DNA of 18,549 bases, from contig NZ_CP031320.1 in the NCBI RefSeq assembly GCF_003355155.1, forward strand, positions 7,005,614-7,024,162, in the 5' to 3' direction. This document shows, piece by piece, positions 1 through 8,469 of the stretch (within the stretch, counting starts at the first letter, position 1; each line of letters begins with the position of its first letter). Source of the stretch: Streptomyces armeniacus (GTDB taxonomy: Bacteria > Actinomycetota > Actinomycetes > Streptomycetales > Streptomycetaceae). The notes below the pieces were generated by a model that did no database searches, was not told the DNA's origin, and saw nothing but the letters and a program-made list of their open reading frames with translations. The position numbers and the translations under genes were made by a program.

Positions 1-193
1 GTGGCCGGGCGCCCCCAGGCCGTCAAGGGCCGTCGCCCAGGGGGCGGCGGGGGACTCCTGGTCCGGGCGGGCCAGCCAGGCGGGGTAGTCGCGGGACGGC
101 GGGGGCGCGGGCAGCCGCTCCGGTTTACGGGAGGCCGCGGGCGGGCACCCGGACCGCGCACGCCACGAGCGCGGAAGGGGCGGACACACATGA
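1..193 (-). pseudogene. Possible remnant of an NRPS condensation domain, running off the left edge
   Basis: Read on the minus strand from about 133 down to 1, one frame is open and contains RDYPAWLARPDQ, then a P-W-x-x-A-L-D-G-L pattern. This resembles the middle of a nonribosomal peptide synthetase condensation domain (family pattern roughly YRDYLAWLARQD...W..AL.GL..PT). The frame can be followed up to a GTG near 193, but no first half of a condensation domain (HHxxxDG) lies upstream, where a DUF2180 gene sits on the other strand. If the resemblance is real, this is a truncated piece or a start-less remnant of a gene continuing to the left. The match is from memory over about 40 residues, so it is weak; the stretch could also be plain intergenic DNA. 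Confidence 0.25.
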
Positions 194-387
194 ACTGCTT
201 CGACTGTCCTCCGGACCGGGAGCGGACCGCCGTGGCGGTCTGCCACCGCTGCGGTGCGGGCCTCTGCCGCGACCACGCGCACACGGGCGTGGAGACCGTC
301 CACGCCGTGCACGGCACGGGCCGGGCCACGCACACGCCGAGCGCCCGGCGGCTCTCCTGCGGCACGTGCCGCGAGGCGGAGAGCTGA
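190..387 (+). CDS. DUF2180 family small zinc-ribbon-like protein
   Basis: This encodes 65 residues with cysteine/histidine pairs typical of a small metal-binding fold: CFDC at residues 3-6, CHRCGAGLC at 18-26, DH at 28-29, and CGTC at 57-60 near the end. The pattern and length fit DUF2180, a small family common in Streptomyces with no established function. Zinc binding is inferred from the Cys/His spacing. The ATG at 190 is preferred over the open frame extending left because it is preceded by GGAAGGGG at about 173-180 and the family starts with M-N/K-C-x-x-C. It lies 139 bases before the nickel importer operon on the same strand. An AT-rich promoter and a Nur-like box separate them, so the two are probably not one transcript by necessity. 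Confidence 0.8.
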   Translation: MNCFDCPPDRERTAVAVCHRCGAGLCRDHAHTGVETVHAVHGTGRATHTPSARRLSCGTCREAES

Positions 388-463
388 CCCGGGCGGAACC
401 GCGCCCCGTACGCCACCGTGAGGGCCACCTGGGCGTCCCTGTGTTCGAGTGACGATGGTTTAA

Positions 464-480
464 TTGCGGATTGATTGCAA
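464..480 (+). promoter_or_regulatory. Nur box (nickel-responsive Fur-family operator) before nikA
   Basis: The sequence TTGCGG-ATTGA-TTGCAA matches, from memory, the Streptomyces Nur consensus tTGCaa-N5-ttGCAA, with a perfect right half and four of six bases in the left half. It lies in the only AT-rich stretch upstream of nikA, 46 bases before the ATG. A -10-like TTTAAT at 459-464 would put the transcription start inside the box, which suits repression by nickel-loaded Nur. The -10 assignment is weak because I see no good -35. Confidence 0.7.
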
Positions 481-526
481 GAAGCACAGTCCGCAAGAAC
501 ATCCGATCTTCAGTAGGGGTGGGGAG

Positions 527-2116
527 ATGACGGCCCGAACCGGCGCGCGTACGGCGGCCGCCGTGCTGACTGTCTCAGCGGTGTGGGCGGCGGCCGCGGG
601 CTGCTCGAACCCGGAGGGCGGGGGCGGCGGCTCCGGCACGCTCACCGTCGGCATCGCACAGGAGCCGGACACGCTCAGCCCGCTCCTGGGCTACGGCAAG
701 GACGGCAACTCGAAGATCTTCGACGGGCTGCTCCGGCACGACGCCGGCATGAAGCTGCGCCCCGCGCTCGCCACCCGGCTCCCCGAGGTCAGCGACGACG
801 GCCGCACGTACACGTACACGCTGCGGGACGGCGTGAAGTTCAGCGACGGCAGCCCGTTCAGCGCGCGGGACGTGGAGTTCACGTACGAGACCGTGCTGGA
901 CCCGGAGACCAACAACCCCAGCCGCGGCGAGCTCGACGCCGTCGAGAGCGTCACGGCGAAGGGCGACGACACCGTCGTCTTCCGGCTCAAGTACCCCTAC
1001 GCCGCCTTCGCCGAGCGCACCGTCCTCCCCATCGCCAGCGCGAAGGCCGCGGCCGGGCAGGACGTCAACTCCGGCGCGTACAACACGAAGCCGGTCGGCA
1101 CCGGCCCGTACGTCCTGACCGGCTGGCGCAAGGGCGAGAAGCTCTCCTTCAAGGCCAACCCGGGCTACTGGGGCGGCGCGCCGAAGGTGGAGAAGTTCAC
1201 GATGGCGATCATCGAGGACGACGACGTACGTGCCACCCGGCTGCGCTCCGGCGACCTCGACGGCGCGATCCTGCCGCCCAATCTCGCCAAGACGTTCAAG
1301 GACACCGACGGCAAGCGGACCCTCGCCGCCCGCAGCGCCGACTACCGCGCCGTCACCCTGCCGACCGGCGACGCCGTCACCCGCGACCGCGCCGTACGCC
1401 GCGCGCTCGACCTCGCCGTCGACCGCGGCGCCATGGTCCGCTCCATCCTGGAGGGCGCGGGCAAGCAGGCATACGGGCCGGTGCCCGCGGACAGCCCCTG
1501 GTTCGCGAAGGGGACGGAGCGACGGCACGACCTGAAGGCCGCGCGGAAGATCCTCGACGAGGCGGGCTGGAAGGCGGGGAAGGGCGGCATACGCGCCAAG
1601 GACGGGCAGCGCGCGGAGTTCACACTCTGGTACCCGGCCGGCGACCAGCTCCGCCAGGAGCACGCCCTCGCCTACGCCTCCGACGCCAAGCGGGCCGGCA
1701 TCGACATCACCGTCGAGTCCGGCAGCTGGGAGGTGATCGAGCCCCGCATGAAGAAGGACGCGGTCCTCGCGGGCGGCGGCAGCCCCGCCGACCCCGACTT
1801 CGACCTCTACACCCTGCTGCACTCCTCCGTCGCCCTGGACGGCTTCAACAACATGGCCGCCTACGACAACCCCGCCGTCGACAAGGCACTCGAGACCGGA
1901 CGGCACACCGACGACCGCGCCGCGCGCATGAAGGCGTACGGCACGGTGCAGCGCGAACTCGCCGACGACCCCGGCTACACCTTCCTCACGCACATCGACC
2001 ACACGTACGTGATGAACGACGACTGGACCGGCGTCAGCACCCAGACCGAGCCGCACGACCACGGGCTCGGCTTCGGGCCGTGGTGGAACGTCGAGGACTG
2101 GCAGCCGGAGAAGTGA
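527..2116 (+). CDS. nikA: Nickel ABC transporter substrate-binding lipoprotein (SBP family 5)
   Basis: This is a 529-residue extracytoplasmic solute-binding protein that captures substrate outside the membrane and delivers it to the permeases encoded next. Residues 1-25 form a lipoprotein signal with lipobox AAGC, acylated at Cys26, followed by a Gly-rich tether. The family-5 fold shows TLTVGIAQEPDTLSPL at the start of the mature part, LRDGVKFSDGSPFSARDVEFTYE, and YNTKPVGTGPYVL. Family 5 covers dipeptide, oligopeptide and nickel binders, and sequence alone does not settle the ligand. Nickel is inferred from the upstream Nur box and the nikABCDE gene order. The ATG at 527 follows GGGGTGGGGAG; an in-frame TTG at 464 falls inside the Nur box and has no ribosome site. 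The stop codon overlaps the next start (GTGA). Confidence 0.85.
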   Translation: MTARTGARTAAAVLTVSAVWAAAAGCSNPEGGGGGSGTLTVGIAQEPDTLSPLLGYGKDGNSKIFDGLLRHDAGMKLRPALATRLPEVSDDGRTYTYTLRDGVKFSDGSPFSARDVEFTYETVLDPETNNPSRGELDAVESVTAKGDDTVVFRLKYPYAAFAERTVLPIASAKAAAGQDVNSGAYNTKPVGTGPYVLTGWRKGEKLSFKANPGYWGGAPKVEKFTMAIIEDDDVRATRLRSGDLDGAILPPNLAKTFKDTDGKRTLAARSADYRAVTLPTGDAVTRDRAVRRALDLAVDRGAMVRSILEGAGKQAYGPVPADSPWFAKGTERRHDLKAARKILDEAGWKAGKGGIRAKDGQRAEFTLWYPAGDQLRQEHALAYASDAKRAGIDITVESGSWEVIEPRMKKDAVLAGGGSPADPDFDLYTLLHSSVALDGFNNMAAYDNPAVDKALETGRHTDDRAARMKAYGTVQRELADDPGYTFLTHIDHTYVMNDDWTGVSTQTEPHDHGLGFGPWWNVEDWQPEK

Positions 2117-3267
2117 GGCCCCAGAACACCGCGCCGCCCGAGTCCGGGTCCGCGTCTGGTTCCGGTTCCGGTTCGGGTTCCGGTTCGGGTTCCGGTTCCG
2201 CGTCCGGTTCCGTCTCCGCGCCCGCCGGTGCCGCGGCGGAACGGCGTACCGGCACGCGCACCCCGGCGCGTACGCGCCGGTCCCTGCCCTGGGCCGCCAT
2301 GGCGCGGCTCACCGGCCGCCGGCTGCTGGCCGCCGTACCGGTGCTCGCGGCCGTCACCTTCGGGGTGTTCGCGCTGGCCGCCGCCTCGCCGTTCGACCCC
2401 GTCGCGCAGTACGCGGGGACCGCCGGACGCAGCGCCTCCCAGGAGACGCTGGACGAACTCCGCGCCAACCTCGCCCTCGACGGCCCCTTCACCGAACGCT
2501 GGTGGCGCTGGCTCAGCCACGCCGTCACCGGCGACCTCGGCGACTCCGTGTCGCTGCGGCAGCCCGTCGCCCAGGTCATCACCGAACGCCTCGGCTGGTC
2601 CGCGCTGCTGTGCTCGGTCGCGTTCGTCCTCGCCGTCCTCCTCGGCACCGGCCTCGGCGTCGCCGCCGCCCGGCGGCAGGGCGGCGCGCTCGACCGCTGC
2701 GTCACCACGCTGGCGTACGTGCTGCAGGCGGCGCCGCCGTTCTGGACCGGGCTGCTCGCGGTGTGGCTCTTCGCGCTCCAGCTCGACCTGCTGCCCGCCG
2801 GCGGGCTCACCGAGACCGGCAACGACACCGTCACCGCGGGCGCGCTGCTGCGCCATCTCGTGCTGCCCGCCTCGGTGCTGGCCCTGTCGCAGCTGCCGTG
2901 GTTCCTGCTGTACGTGCGGCAGGGCGTCGGCGACGCGCTGCGCGAGGACGCCGTACGCGGCGCCCGCGCCCGCGGGCTGCGGGAGCGGACCGTACTGCTC
3001 GGGCACGCGCTGCGCTCCGGGCTGCTGCCGGTGCTGACCCTGCTCGGCTCCCGCGTGCCGGAGCTGATCACCGGCGCGCTGCTGATCGAGACGGTCTTCT
3101 CCTGGCCCGGCATCGCCTCGGCCACCGTCGAGGCCGCCACCGCGACCGACTTCCCGCTGCTCGCCGCCCTGACCGTGCTCGCCACGCTCGCGGTGCTCGC
3201 CGGGAACCTGCTCGCCGACCTGCTGTACGGGCTGGCCGACCCCCGCGTCGCCCACGAGGAGCTGTGA
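2113..3267 (+). CDS. nikB: Nickel ABC transporter permease, first subunit
   Basis: This is an inner-membrane permease of the DppB/OppB/NikB type. From the internal Met at 2299 onward the protein has the usual layout: a first helix (RRLLAAVPVLAAVTFGVFALA), a periplasmic loop with the LALDGPF-like pattern, and about five more helices. The EAA coupling loop is DAVRGARARGLRERTVLLGHALRSG in two parts, followed by ETVFSWPGI. Starting at GTG 2113, which overlaps the nikA stop as GTGA, gives 384 residues. That is about 60 more than the family norm, the extra being a Ser-Gly tract and a basic stretch on the cytoplasmic side. Starting at ATG 2299 gives a normal 322 residues, but leaves a 182-base gap in an otherwise overlapping operon and has no clear ribosome site. 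I prefer 2113, though GGAG sits only two bases before it. Confidence 0.82.
   Translation: MRPQNTAPPESGSASGSGSGSGSGSGSGSASGSVSAPAGAAAERRTGTRTPARTRRSLPWAAMARLTGRRLLAAVPVLAAVTFGVFALAAASPFDPVAQYAGTAGRSASQETLDELRANLALDGPFTERWWRWLSHAVTGDLGDSVSLRQPVAQVITERLGWSALLCSVAFVLAVLLGTGLGVAAARRQGGALDRCVTTLAYVLQAAPPFWTGLLAVWLFALQLDLLPAGGLTETGNDTVTAGALLRHLVLPASVLALSQLPWFLLYVRQGVGDALREDAVRGARARGLRERTVLLGHALRSGLLPVLTLLGSRVPELITGALLIETVFSWPGIASATVEAATATDFPLLAALTVLATLAVLAGNLLADLLYGLADPRVAHEEL
2158..2211 (+). repeat. Tandem GGTTCC/GGTTCG hexamers encoding (Gly-Ser)n at the NikB N-terminus
   Basis: Seven consecutive hexamers GGTTC(C/G) run from 2158 to 2199, followed by GCGTCC and one more GGTTCC. They are in frame with nikB and encode alternating Gly-Ser. 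Unit length is a multiple of three, so gain or loss of units would change length but not frame. Confidence 0.9.
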
Positions 3268-3271
3268 CGCC

Positions 3272-4234
3272 ATGGCGGACATCAAGCGTGAGGCGGAGGC
3301 GGACACCGGTGGCGGCGCCCGTACGAAGGGCGGCTGGTCCCTCCGTACGGAGCGCTCAGGCGCTCGTACGCGGGGCGGCGCCCGTACGGACCGCGGCGCG
3401 GACCGCCCCCGCGCGCGTGCGCTCCGGGTGCGGGTCTCCGCCGCCGTGCTGGCCGCCGTCGTGCTCTCCGTGCTGCTCGTGCCGCTCCTCTTCCCCCTCG
3501 ACCAGCAGGCCGTCGACCTGACCGCCAAGCTGCGGCCGCCGTCCTGGGAACACGCCTTCGGCACCGACAGCGTGGGCCGCGACCTGCTGCTGCGCTGCGT
3601 GTACGGGCTGCGGGTCTCGCTGCTCGTCGGCGTCGTCGCCGCGCTGGTCGCCAGCGTCATCGGCACGGCGGTCGGCGCGCTGGCCGGCGCGCTCGGCGGG
3701 CGCGCGGACCGGCTCGTGATGCGGGTCGTGGACGTCTTCGCCGCGGTGCCGCACCTGCTGCTCGGCATCTTCATCGTGGCGATGTTCCGGCCCGGCATCT
3801 GGCCGGTGGTGCTGTCCGTGGGCCTCACCCACTGGCTGTCCACCGCCCGGATCGTGCGCGCCGAGGTGCTGTCGCTGCGGTCACGCCCGTACATCGACGC
3901 GGCGGTCTCCGGCGGCGCGTCACGTACGCGCGTCGCCGTCCGCCACCTCGTACCCGGGGTGCTGCCGCAGGCGGTGCTGGCGGCCGTACTGATGGTGCCG
4001 CACGCCATCTGGCACGAGTCCGCGCTGTCGTTCCTCGGCCTCGGGCTCCCCGCGCACCGGGCCAGCCTCGGCGGGCTCACCGAGGCGGCCCGCGGCTCGC
4101 TGCTGGCGGGGGACTGGTGGCCGACGCTGTTCCCGGGGCTGTTCATCATCATCCCCACGCTCGCCATCGCGGGCCTTGCGGGCGCCTGGCGCGAACGCTT
4201 CAGCCCGCGCCGCCGATCGGAGCTGATGCTGTGA
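3272..4234 (+). CDS. nikC: Nickel ABC transporter permease, second subunit
   Basis: This 320-residue permease of the DppC/OppC/NikC type pairs with NikB to form the transmembrane channel. After a cytoplasmic, Arg/Thr/Gly-rich N-terminal region of about 50 residues come the first helix (VSAAVLAAVVLSVLLVPLLF), the family hallmark HAFGTDSVGRDLLLRCVYGLRVSL, and a five-helix core. The EAA loop is YIDAAVSGGASRTRVAVRHL followed by HESALSFLGLGLP. It starts four bases after nikB stops, with GAGGAG at 3257-3262 placed nine bases before the ATG. The long charged N-terminus contains four Arg-Thr pairs, each encoded as CGT-ACG, and is longer than in typical family members. Its stop overlaps the nikD start as GTGA. 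Confidence 0.88.
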   Translation: MADIKREAEADTGGGARTKGGWSLRTERSGARTRGGARTDRGADRPRARALRVRVSAAVLAAVVLSVLLVPLLFPLDQQAVDLTAKLRPPSWEHAFGTDSVGRDLLLRCVYGLRVSLLVGVVAALVASVIGTAVGALAGALGGRADRLVMRVVDVFAAVPHLLLGIFIVAMFRPGIWPVVLSVGLTHWLSTARIVRAEVLSLRSRPYIDAAVSGGASRTRVAVRHLVPGVLPQAVLAAVLMVPHAIWHESALSFLGLGLPAHRASLGGLTEAARGSLLAGDWWPTLFPGLFIIIPTLAIAGLAGAWRERFSPRRRSELML

Positions 4235-5367
4235 GCGCGCTGCTGTCCGTGTCCGGGCTGTCCGTACGGTTCCGGATGCGCGCCGGGCGGCACATCGCCG
4301 CCGTCACCGACGTGTCGTTCGAACTGGCGCCGGGGGAGTGCCTGGCGCTGGTCGGCGAGAGCGGCTGCGGGAAGTCCGTACTGGCGGGCGCGCTGCTCGG
4401 GCTGCTGCCCGGCAACGCGGAACTGCGGGGCAGCGCACGCCTGCGCGGCGGCGGGGACGGCTCCGGGGGCGGTTCCGCGGACGCCGGTGGGGACGTCGGC
4501 GGGGACGGTTCAGGGGACGTCGAGCTGATCGGGGCCGACGAGCACACCCTGGCGGCCTCCGTACGCGGCCGCCGCGTCGGCCTCGTACCGCAGAGCCCCG
4601 CCGCGCACCTCACGCCCGTACGGACGGTCCGCAGCCAACTGGAGGAGACCGTACGGGAGCTGACCGGCGCCCGGCGGCCCGCGTCGCACGACGCGGCGGT
4701 CGCGGCGGCCGAGCGGGCCGCGTTCCCCGCCGACCACCTCGACCGCTACCCGCACGAGCTGTCCGGCGGGCTCGCCCAGCGCGCGGCCACCGCCCTGGCG
4801 CTCGTCGGGGACGCGCCGCTGCTGCTCGCGGACGAGCCGACGACCGGCCTCGACCGCGACCTCGTCGACCACACCGTCGACGAGCTCCGCCGCCACACCG
4901 GCGACGGCCGCGCCCTGCTGCTCATCACGCACGACCTGGCGGCGGCGGAGCGAATCGCCGACCGGGTGGCGGTGATGTACGCGGGCCGCATCGTCGAAGT
5001 CGCCGACGCCGAAGCCTTCTTCGGCACCCCCGGGCCCCGGCACCCGTACGCGCACGGCCTGCTGAACGCGCTCCCCGAGCGCGCCTTCGCCCCGATCCCC
5101 GGCCTGCCACCGGAGCTCGGCAACCTGCCGGAAGGCTGCGCCTTCGCACCGCGCTGCCCCGTCGTACGGGCCACGCCGAGCGACGCGTGCGCCGTCGTAC
5201 CGGAGCTGGCCGACGGCACCGCATGCCACCACCCGCTGACGCCGGAGCGGGCGGAGGTGCCTGCGCCGCGCCTCCGTACGGGCGCGGCCGATGGCGTGCC
5301 GTCGGCGCCGGGCGGGAGCGGGGCGTCGGCCGGGAGCTCCGCGCCGCGAGGGGGTGGCCGCCGATGA
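4231..5367 (+). CDS. nikD: Nickel ABC transporter ATPase, first subunit (Opp/Dpp D-type)
   Basis: This 378-residue ATPase powers import. The visible motifs are Walker A GESGCGKS (42-49), Q-loop Gln121, signature LSGGLAQR (177-184), Walker B LLLADEP (197-203) and H-loop His234. The C-terminal part carries the oligopeptide/dipeptide transporter domain (GRIVEVADAEAFF, RHPYAHGLL) and a cysteine set, GCAFAPRCP then two later Cys. In the wider family this set has been linked to an Fe-S cluster. A Gly/Asp/Ser-rich insertion at residues about 73-96 lies between Walker A and the Q-loop, and a low-complexity tail follows the cysteine region. The GTG start overlaps the nikC stop and the TGA overlaps the nikE ATG, so translation is probably coupled. 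Confidence 0.88.
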   Translation: MSALLSVSGLSVRFRMRAGRHIAAVTDVSFELAPGECLALVGESGCGKSVLAGALLGLLPGNAELRGSARLRGGGDGSGGGSADAGGDVGGDGSGDVELIGADEHTLAASVRGRRVGLVPQSPAAHLTPVRTVRSQLEETVRELTGARRPASHDAAVAAAERAAFPADHLDRYPHELSGGLAQRAATALALVGDAPLLLADEPTTGLDRDLVDHTVDELRRHTGDGRALLLITHDLAAAERIADRVAVMYAGRIVEVADAEAFFGTPGPRHPYAHGLLNALPERAFAPIPGLPPELGNLPEGCAFAPRCPVVRATPSDACAVVPELADGTACHHPLTPERAEVPAPRLRTGAADGVPSAPGGSGASAGSSAPRGGGRR

Positions 5368-6362
5368 CCGCCGCGCGTCCCGGGTCTTCCGGGCCTGCCG
5401 GGCCTGCCGGGTCTTCCCCGCCTTCCCCGCCTGCCGCGCCGTCCGCGCCGTCCGCGCCTCCTGCGCTCGCGCTGCGCGGGGTCACCGCCGGGTACGGCCG
5501 CCAGGCGCCCGTCCTCCGCGACGTGACGCTCACCGTCGGCACGGGCGAGGCCGTGGCCCTCGTCGGCCCGAGCGGCTGCGGCAAGTCGACCCTGGCCAGG
5601 GTCGCCGCCCTGCTGCACCGCCCCCGCGGGGGCTCGGTGCTGCTCGGCGGCGAACCCGTACGCGGCTGGCGGCACCGCGCGCCGCGCGCGCAGCGTACGG
5701 CCGTCGGGCTGGTCTTCCAGGAACCACGCCTGGCCGCCGACCCCCGGCTCACCCTCGCCCGCCTGATCGCCGAGCCGCTGCACGCCAACGGGCGCGCCGC
5801 CGAGGCCGCCGCGCGGTGCGGCGAACTGGCCGAGGCGGTCGGTCTGGACGACGACCTCCTCGCCCGCCGCCCCCACGAGGTCAGCGACGGCCAGCTTCAG
5901 CGCGCCTGCCTCGCCCGCGCCCTGATCCTCCGGCCGCGGCTGCTGGTCTGCGACGAGATGACCGCCATGCTCGACGCCTCCACGACGGCCGCGCTCGTCG
6001 CGGTGGTCGAGGCGTATCGGGCGGAGAGCGGCGCGGCCCTGCTCGCGGTCGGGCACGACCGTACGCTGCTGCGCCGCTGGTGCGACCGCACGGTGGAGCA
6101 CGGCGGCGGGGACGGCGTACGGGACGGGGTGGGTGCCGTACGTGTGCCGGTGCCCGCCCCGTCCCGTACGGACGCGGGCGCGGGCGCGGACGCTGGCGCG
6201 GCCACGGCCACGGCCACGGCCACGGCCACGGCCGTGGACGCTGCGACGGGCGGCGGCCTGTCGGACACTGGAAGCGGGAGGCCGGCCGCGGACAGCGGCC
6301 AGGGCAGCTCGTCGGAAGGTGGCGGCGGACATGCCGGACCGGAACCGCATCAGAGGACCTGA
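5364..6362 (+). CDS. nikE: Nickel ABC transporter ATPase, second subunit
   Basis: This 332-residue second ATPase partners NikD. It shows Walker A GPSGCGKS (68-75), Gln119, Walker B LLVCDEM (193-199) and His231. The signature is VSDGQLQR (173-180), with Asp replacing the first Gly of LSGGQ. I recall this variant as common in NikE-type partners of this operon class, so it is not evidence of inactivation. The first 33 residues are Pro/Ser/Ala-rich. The catalytic core ends near residue 245, and the remaining 85 or so residues are low complexity, including an Ala-Thr run encoded by GCCACG hexamers. That tail is not expected in the family and overlaps the next gene by 32 bases. The ATG overlaps the nikD stop (ATGA). 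Confidence 0.85.
   Translation: MTAARPGSSGPAGPAGSSPPSPPAAPSAPSAPPALALRGVTAGYGRQAPVLRDVTLTVGTGEAVALVGPSGCGKSTLARVAALLHRPRGGSVLLGGEPVRGWRHRAPRAQRTAVGLVFQEPRLAADPRLTLARLIAEPLHANGRAAEAAARCGELAEAVGLDDDLLARRPHEVSDGQLQRACLARALILRPRLLVCDEMTAMLDASTTAALVAVVEAYRAESGAALLAVGHDRTLLRRWCDRTVEHGGGDGVRDGVGAVRVPVPAPSRTDAGAGADAGAATATATATATAVDAATGGGLSDTGSGRPAADSGQGSSSEGGGGHAGPEPHQRT
6201..6236 (+). repeat. Tandem GCCACG hexamers encoding Ala-Thr in the NikE tail
   Basis: Five perfect GCCACG units run from 6201 to 6230, followed by one GCCGTG. They are in frame with nikE and encode Ala-Thr repeats, lying well past the ATPase core. Confidence 0.9.
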
Positions 6363-6687
6363 ACGCAGGCGCGTACGGCGGCCCGCGGGGCCCGTGCCGA
6401 GGTCGCGTTCCGGCGTCGTCGGACGCCGCTGGGAACGCACCGGCACCGAGCCCGTGACCGCGCGCAGCGACCTGCGCCTGCGGCTGCTGCTGTCGTCGCT
6501 GTTCCTGCCCGTCTTCCTCGCGGGCACCGGGCTGTTCTGGTGGTGGATGACGCAGACGGGCCCGGGAGAAGCACCCAGCACGGGCTCCCTGCGCACCCTG
6601 ACCCTGATCTGCGCAGCGCTGTCGCTCTTCGCCCTGACGGACCTGGCGGTGGTCCTCCGCCGCCGCCACCGCGAACGCTCCCACTAG
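6331..6687 (+). CDS. DUF6343 family small membrane protein
   Basis: This 118-residue protein has an Arg-rich N-terminal region, then RTGTEPVTARSDLRLRLLLSSLF, which holds the conserved G-x-EPVTARS-x-LRLRL core I associate with DUF6343, a family of unknown function in Streptomyces. Two membrane segments are visible, at about residues 57-72 and 88-106, with a basic C-terminus (RRRHRERSH). The ATG at 6331 has GGAAGG at 6315-6320. The gene begins inside the low-complexity end of nikE in another frame, a 32-base overlap, so it is probably the last gene of the nickel operon transcript. Two strong hairpins follow. Whether it takes part in nickel uptake is unknown. Confidence 0.78.
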   Translation: MPDRNRIRGPERRRVRRPAGPVPRSRSGVVGRRWERTGTEPVTARSDLRLRLLLSSLFLPVFLAGTGLFWWWMTQTGPGEAPSTGSLRTLTLICAALSLFALTDLAVVLRRRHRERSH

Positions 6688-6764
6688 CCGCACGCGCCCG
6701 GCTGCGGTCGTCGTGTACACCGCCGGACTCTCGGAGCCTGGTTACGCGTCGTTGCGGCGGGAAG

Positions 6765-6786
6765 GGGCGGGCGTTCGCGCCCGCCC
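6765..6786 (+). terminator. 9-bp perfect hairpin with TTCG loop after the nik operon
   Basis: GGGCGGGCG, loop TTCG, CGCCCGCCC: a perfect nine-pair stem closed by the exceptionally stable UUCG tetraloop, 78 bases after the DUF6343 stop. It lacks a T-run, as is usual for Streptomyces terminators. Confidence 0.7.
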
Positions 6787-6789
6787 AGA

Positions 6790-6830
6790 GGCGGGATCTT
6801 GTCGGCGTCGCACGCCGACACTCTCCCGCC
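6790..6830. terminator. Long interrupted hairpin, likely bidirectional terminator
   Basis: An outer stem GGCGGGA/TCCCGCC (6790-6796 with 6824-6830) and an inner nine-pair stem TGTCGGCGT/ACGCCGACA (6800-6808 with 6812-6820) are joined by a symmetric three-by-three internal loop and close on CGC. It sits midway between convergent genes and can serve both strands. Confidence 0.65.
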
Positions 6831-6903
6831 GCCGTGGTGCGCAACCACGACGTCGAGGGTCCGGCGGAATACGGGACGGCCGCGAGCCACACGTACGGTC
6901 GGA

Positions 6904-8372
<1,469 letters not shown>

Positions 8373-8430
8373 GGCCCACCCCGGGCGCCCAGGGTTCACC
8401 CCAGGTCACCGCCGACTCGCCGCCCTTGTC

Positions 8431-8469
8431 TTCTGATCACTCCCGGTCACTGCCGGTCAGTGGTGACCG
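8431..8469. repeat. 10-bp-phased repeats around GGTCAC at the sulfatase 3' end
   Basis: Read in tens from 8431, the sequence is TTCTGATCAC, TCCCGGTCAC, TGCCGGTCAG, then TGGTGACCGA. The GNTCA core returns once per helical turn and ends in an inverted copy. The cluster spans the sulfatase stop codon and lies about 60-90 bases upstream of the wall-hydrolase -35, a plausible place for a regulator. Confidence 0.5.

Noticed and set aside
464..526. An in-frame TTG at 464 as the nikA start
   Set aside because: It lies within the Nur box, has no ribosome site, and would place 21 residues before a clean lipoprotein signal that begins at 527.
575..2062. Long open frame on the minus strand through nikA
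   Set aside because: It is an antisense shadow caused by high GC; the translation is low complexity with no recognisable domain, while the plus frame is a complete lipoprotein.
1975..4293. Very long minus-strand open frame across nikA-nikC
   Set aside because: It mirrors three well-supported permease and binding-protein genes and has only Arg/Ser/Ala-rich translation.
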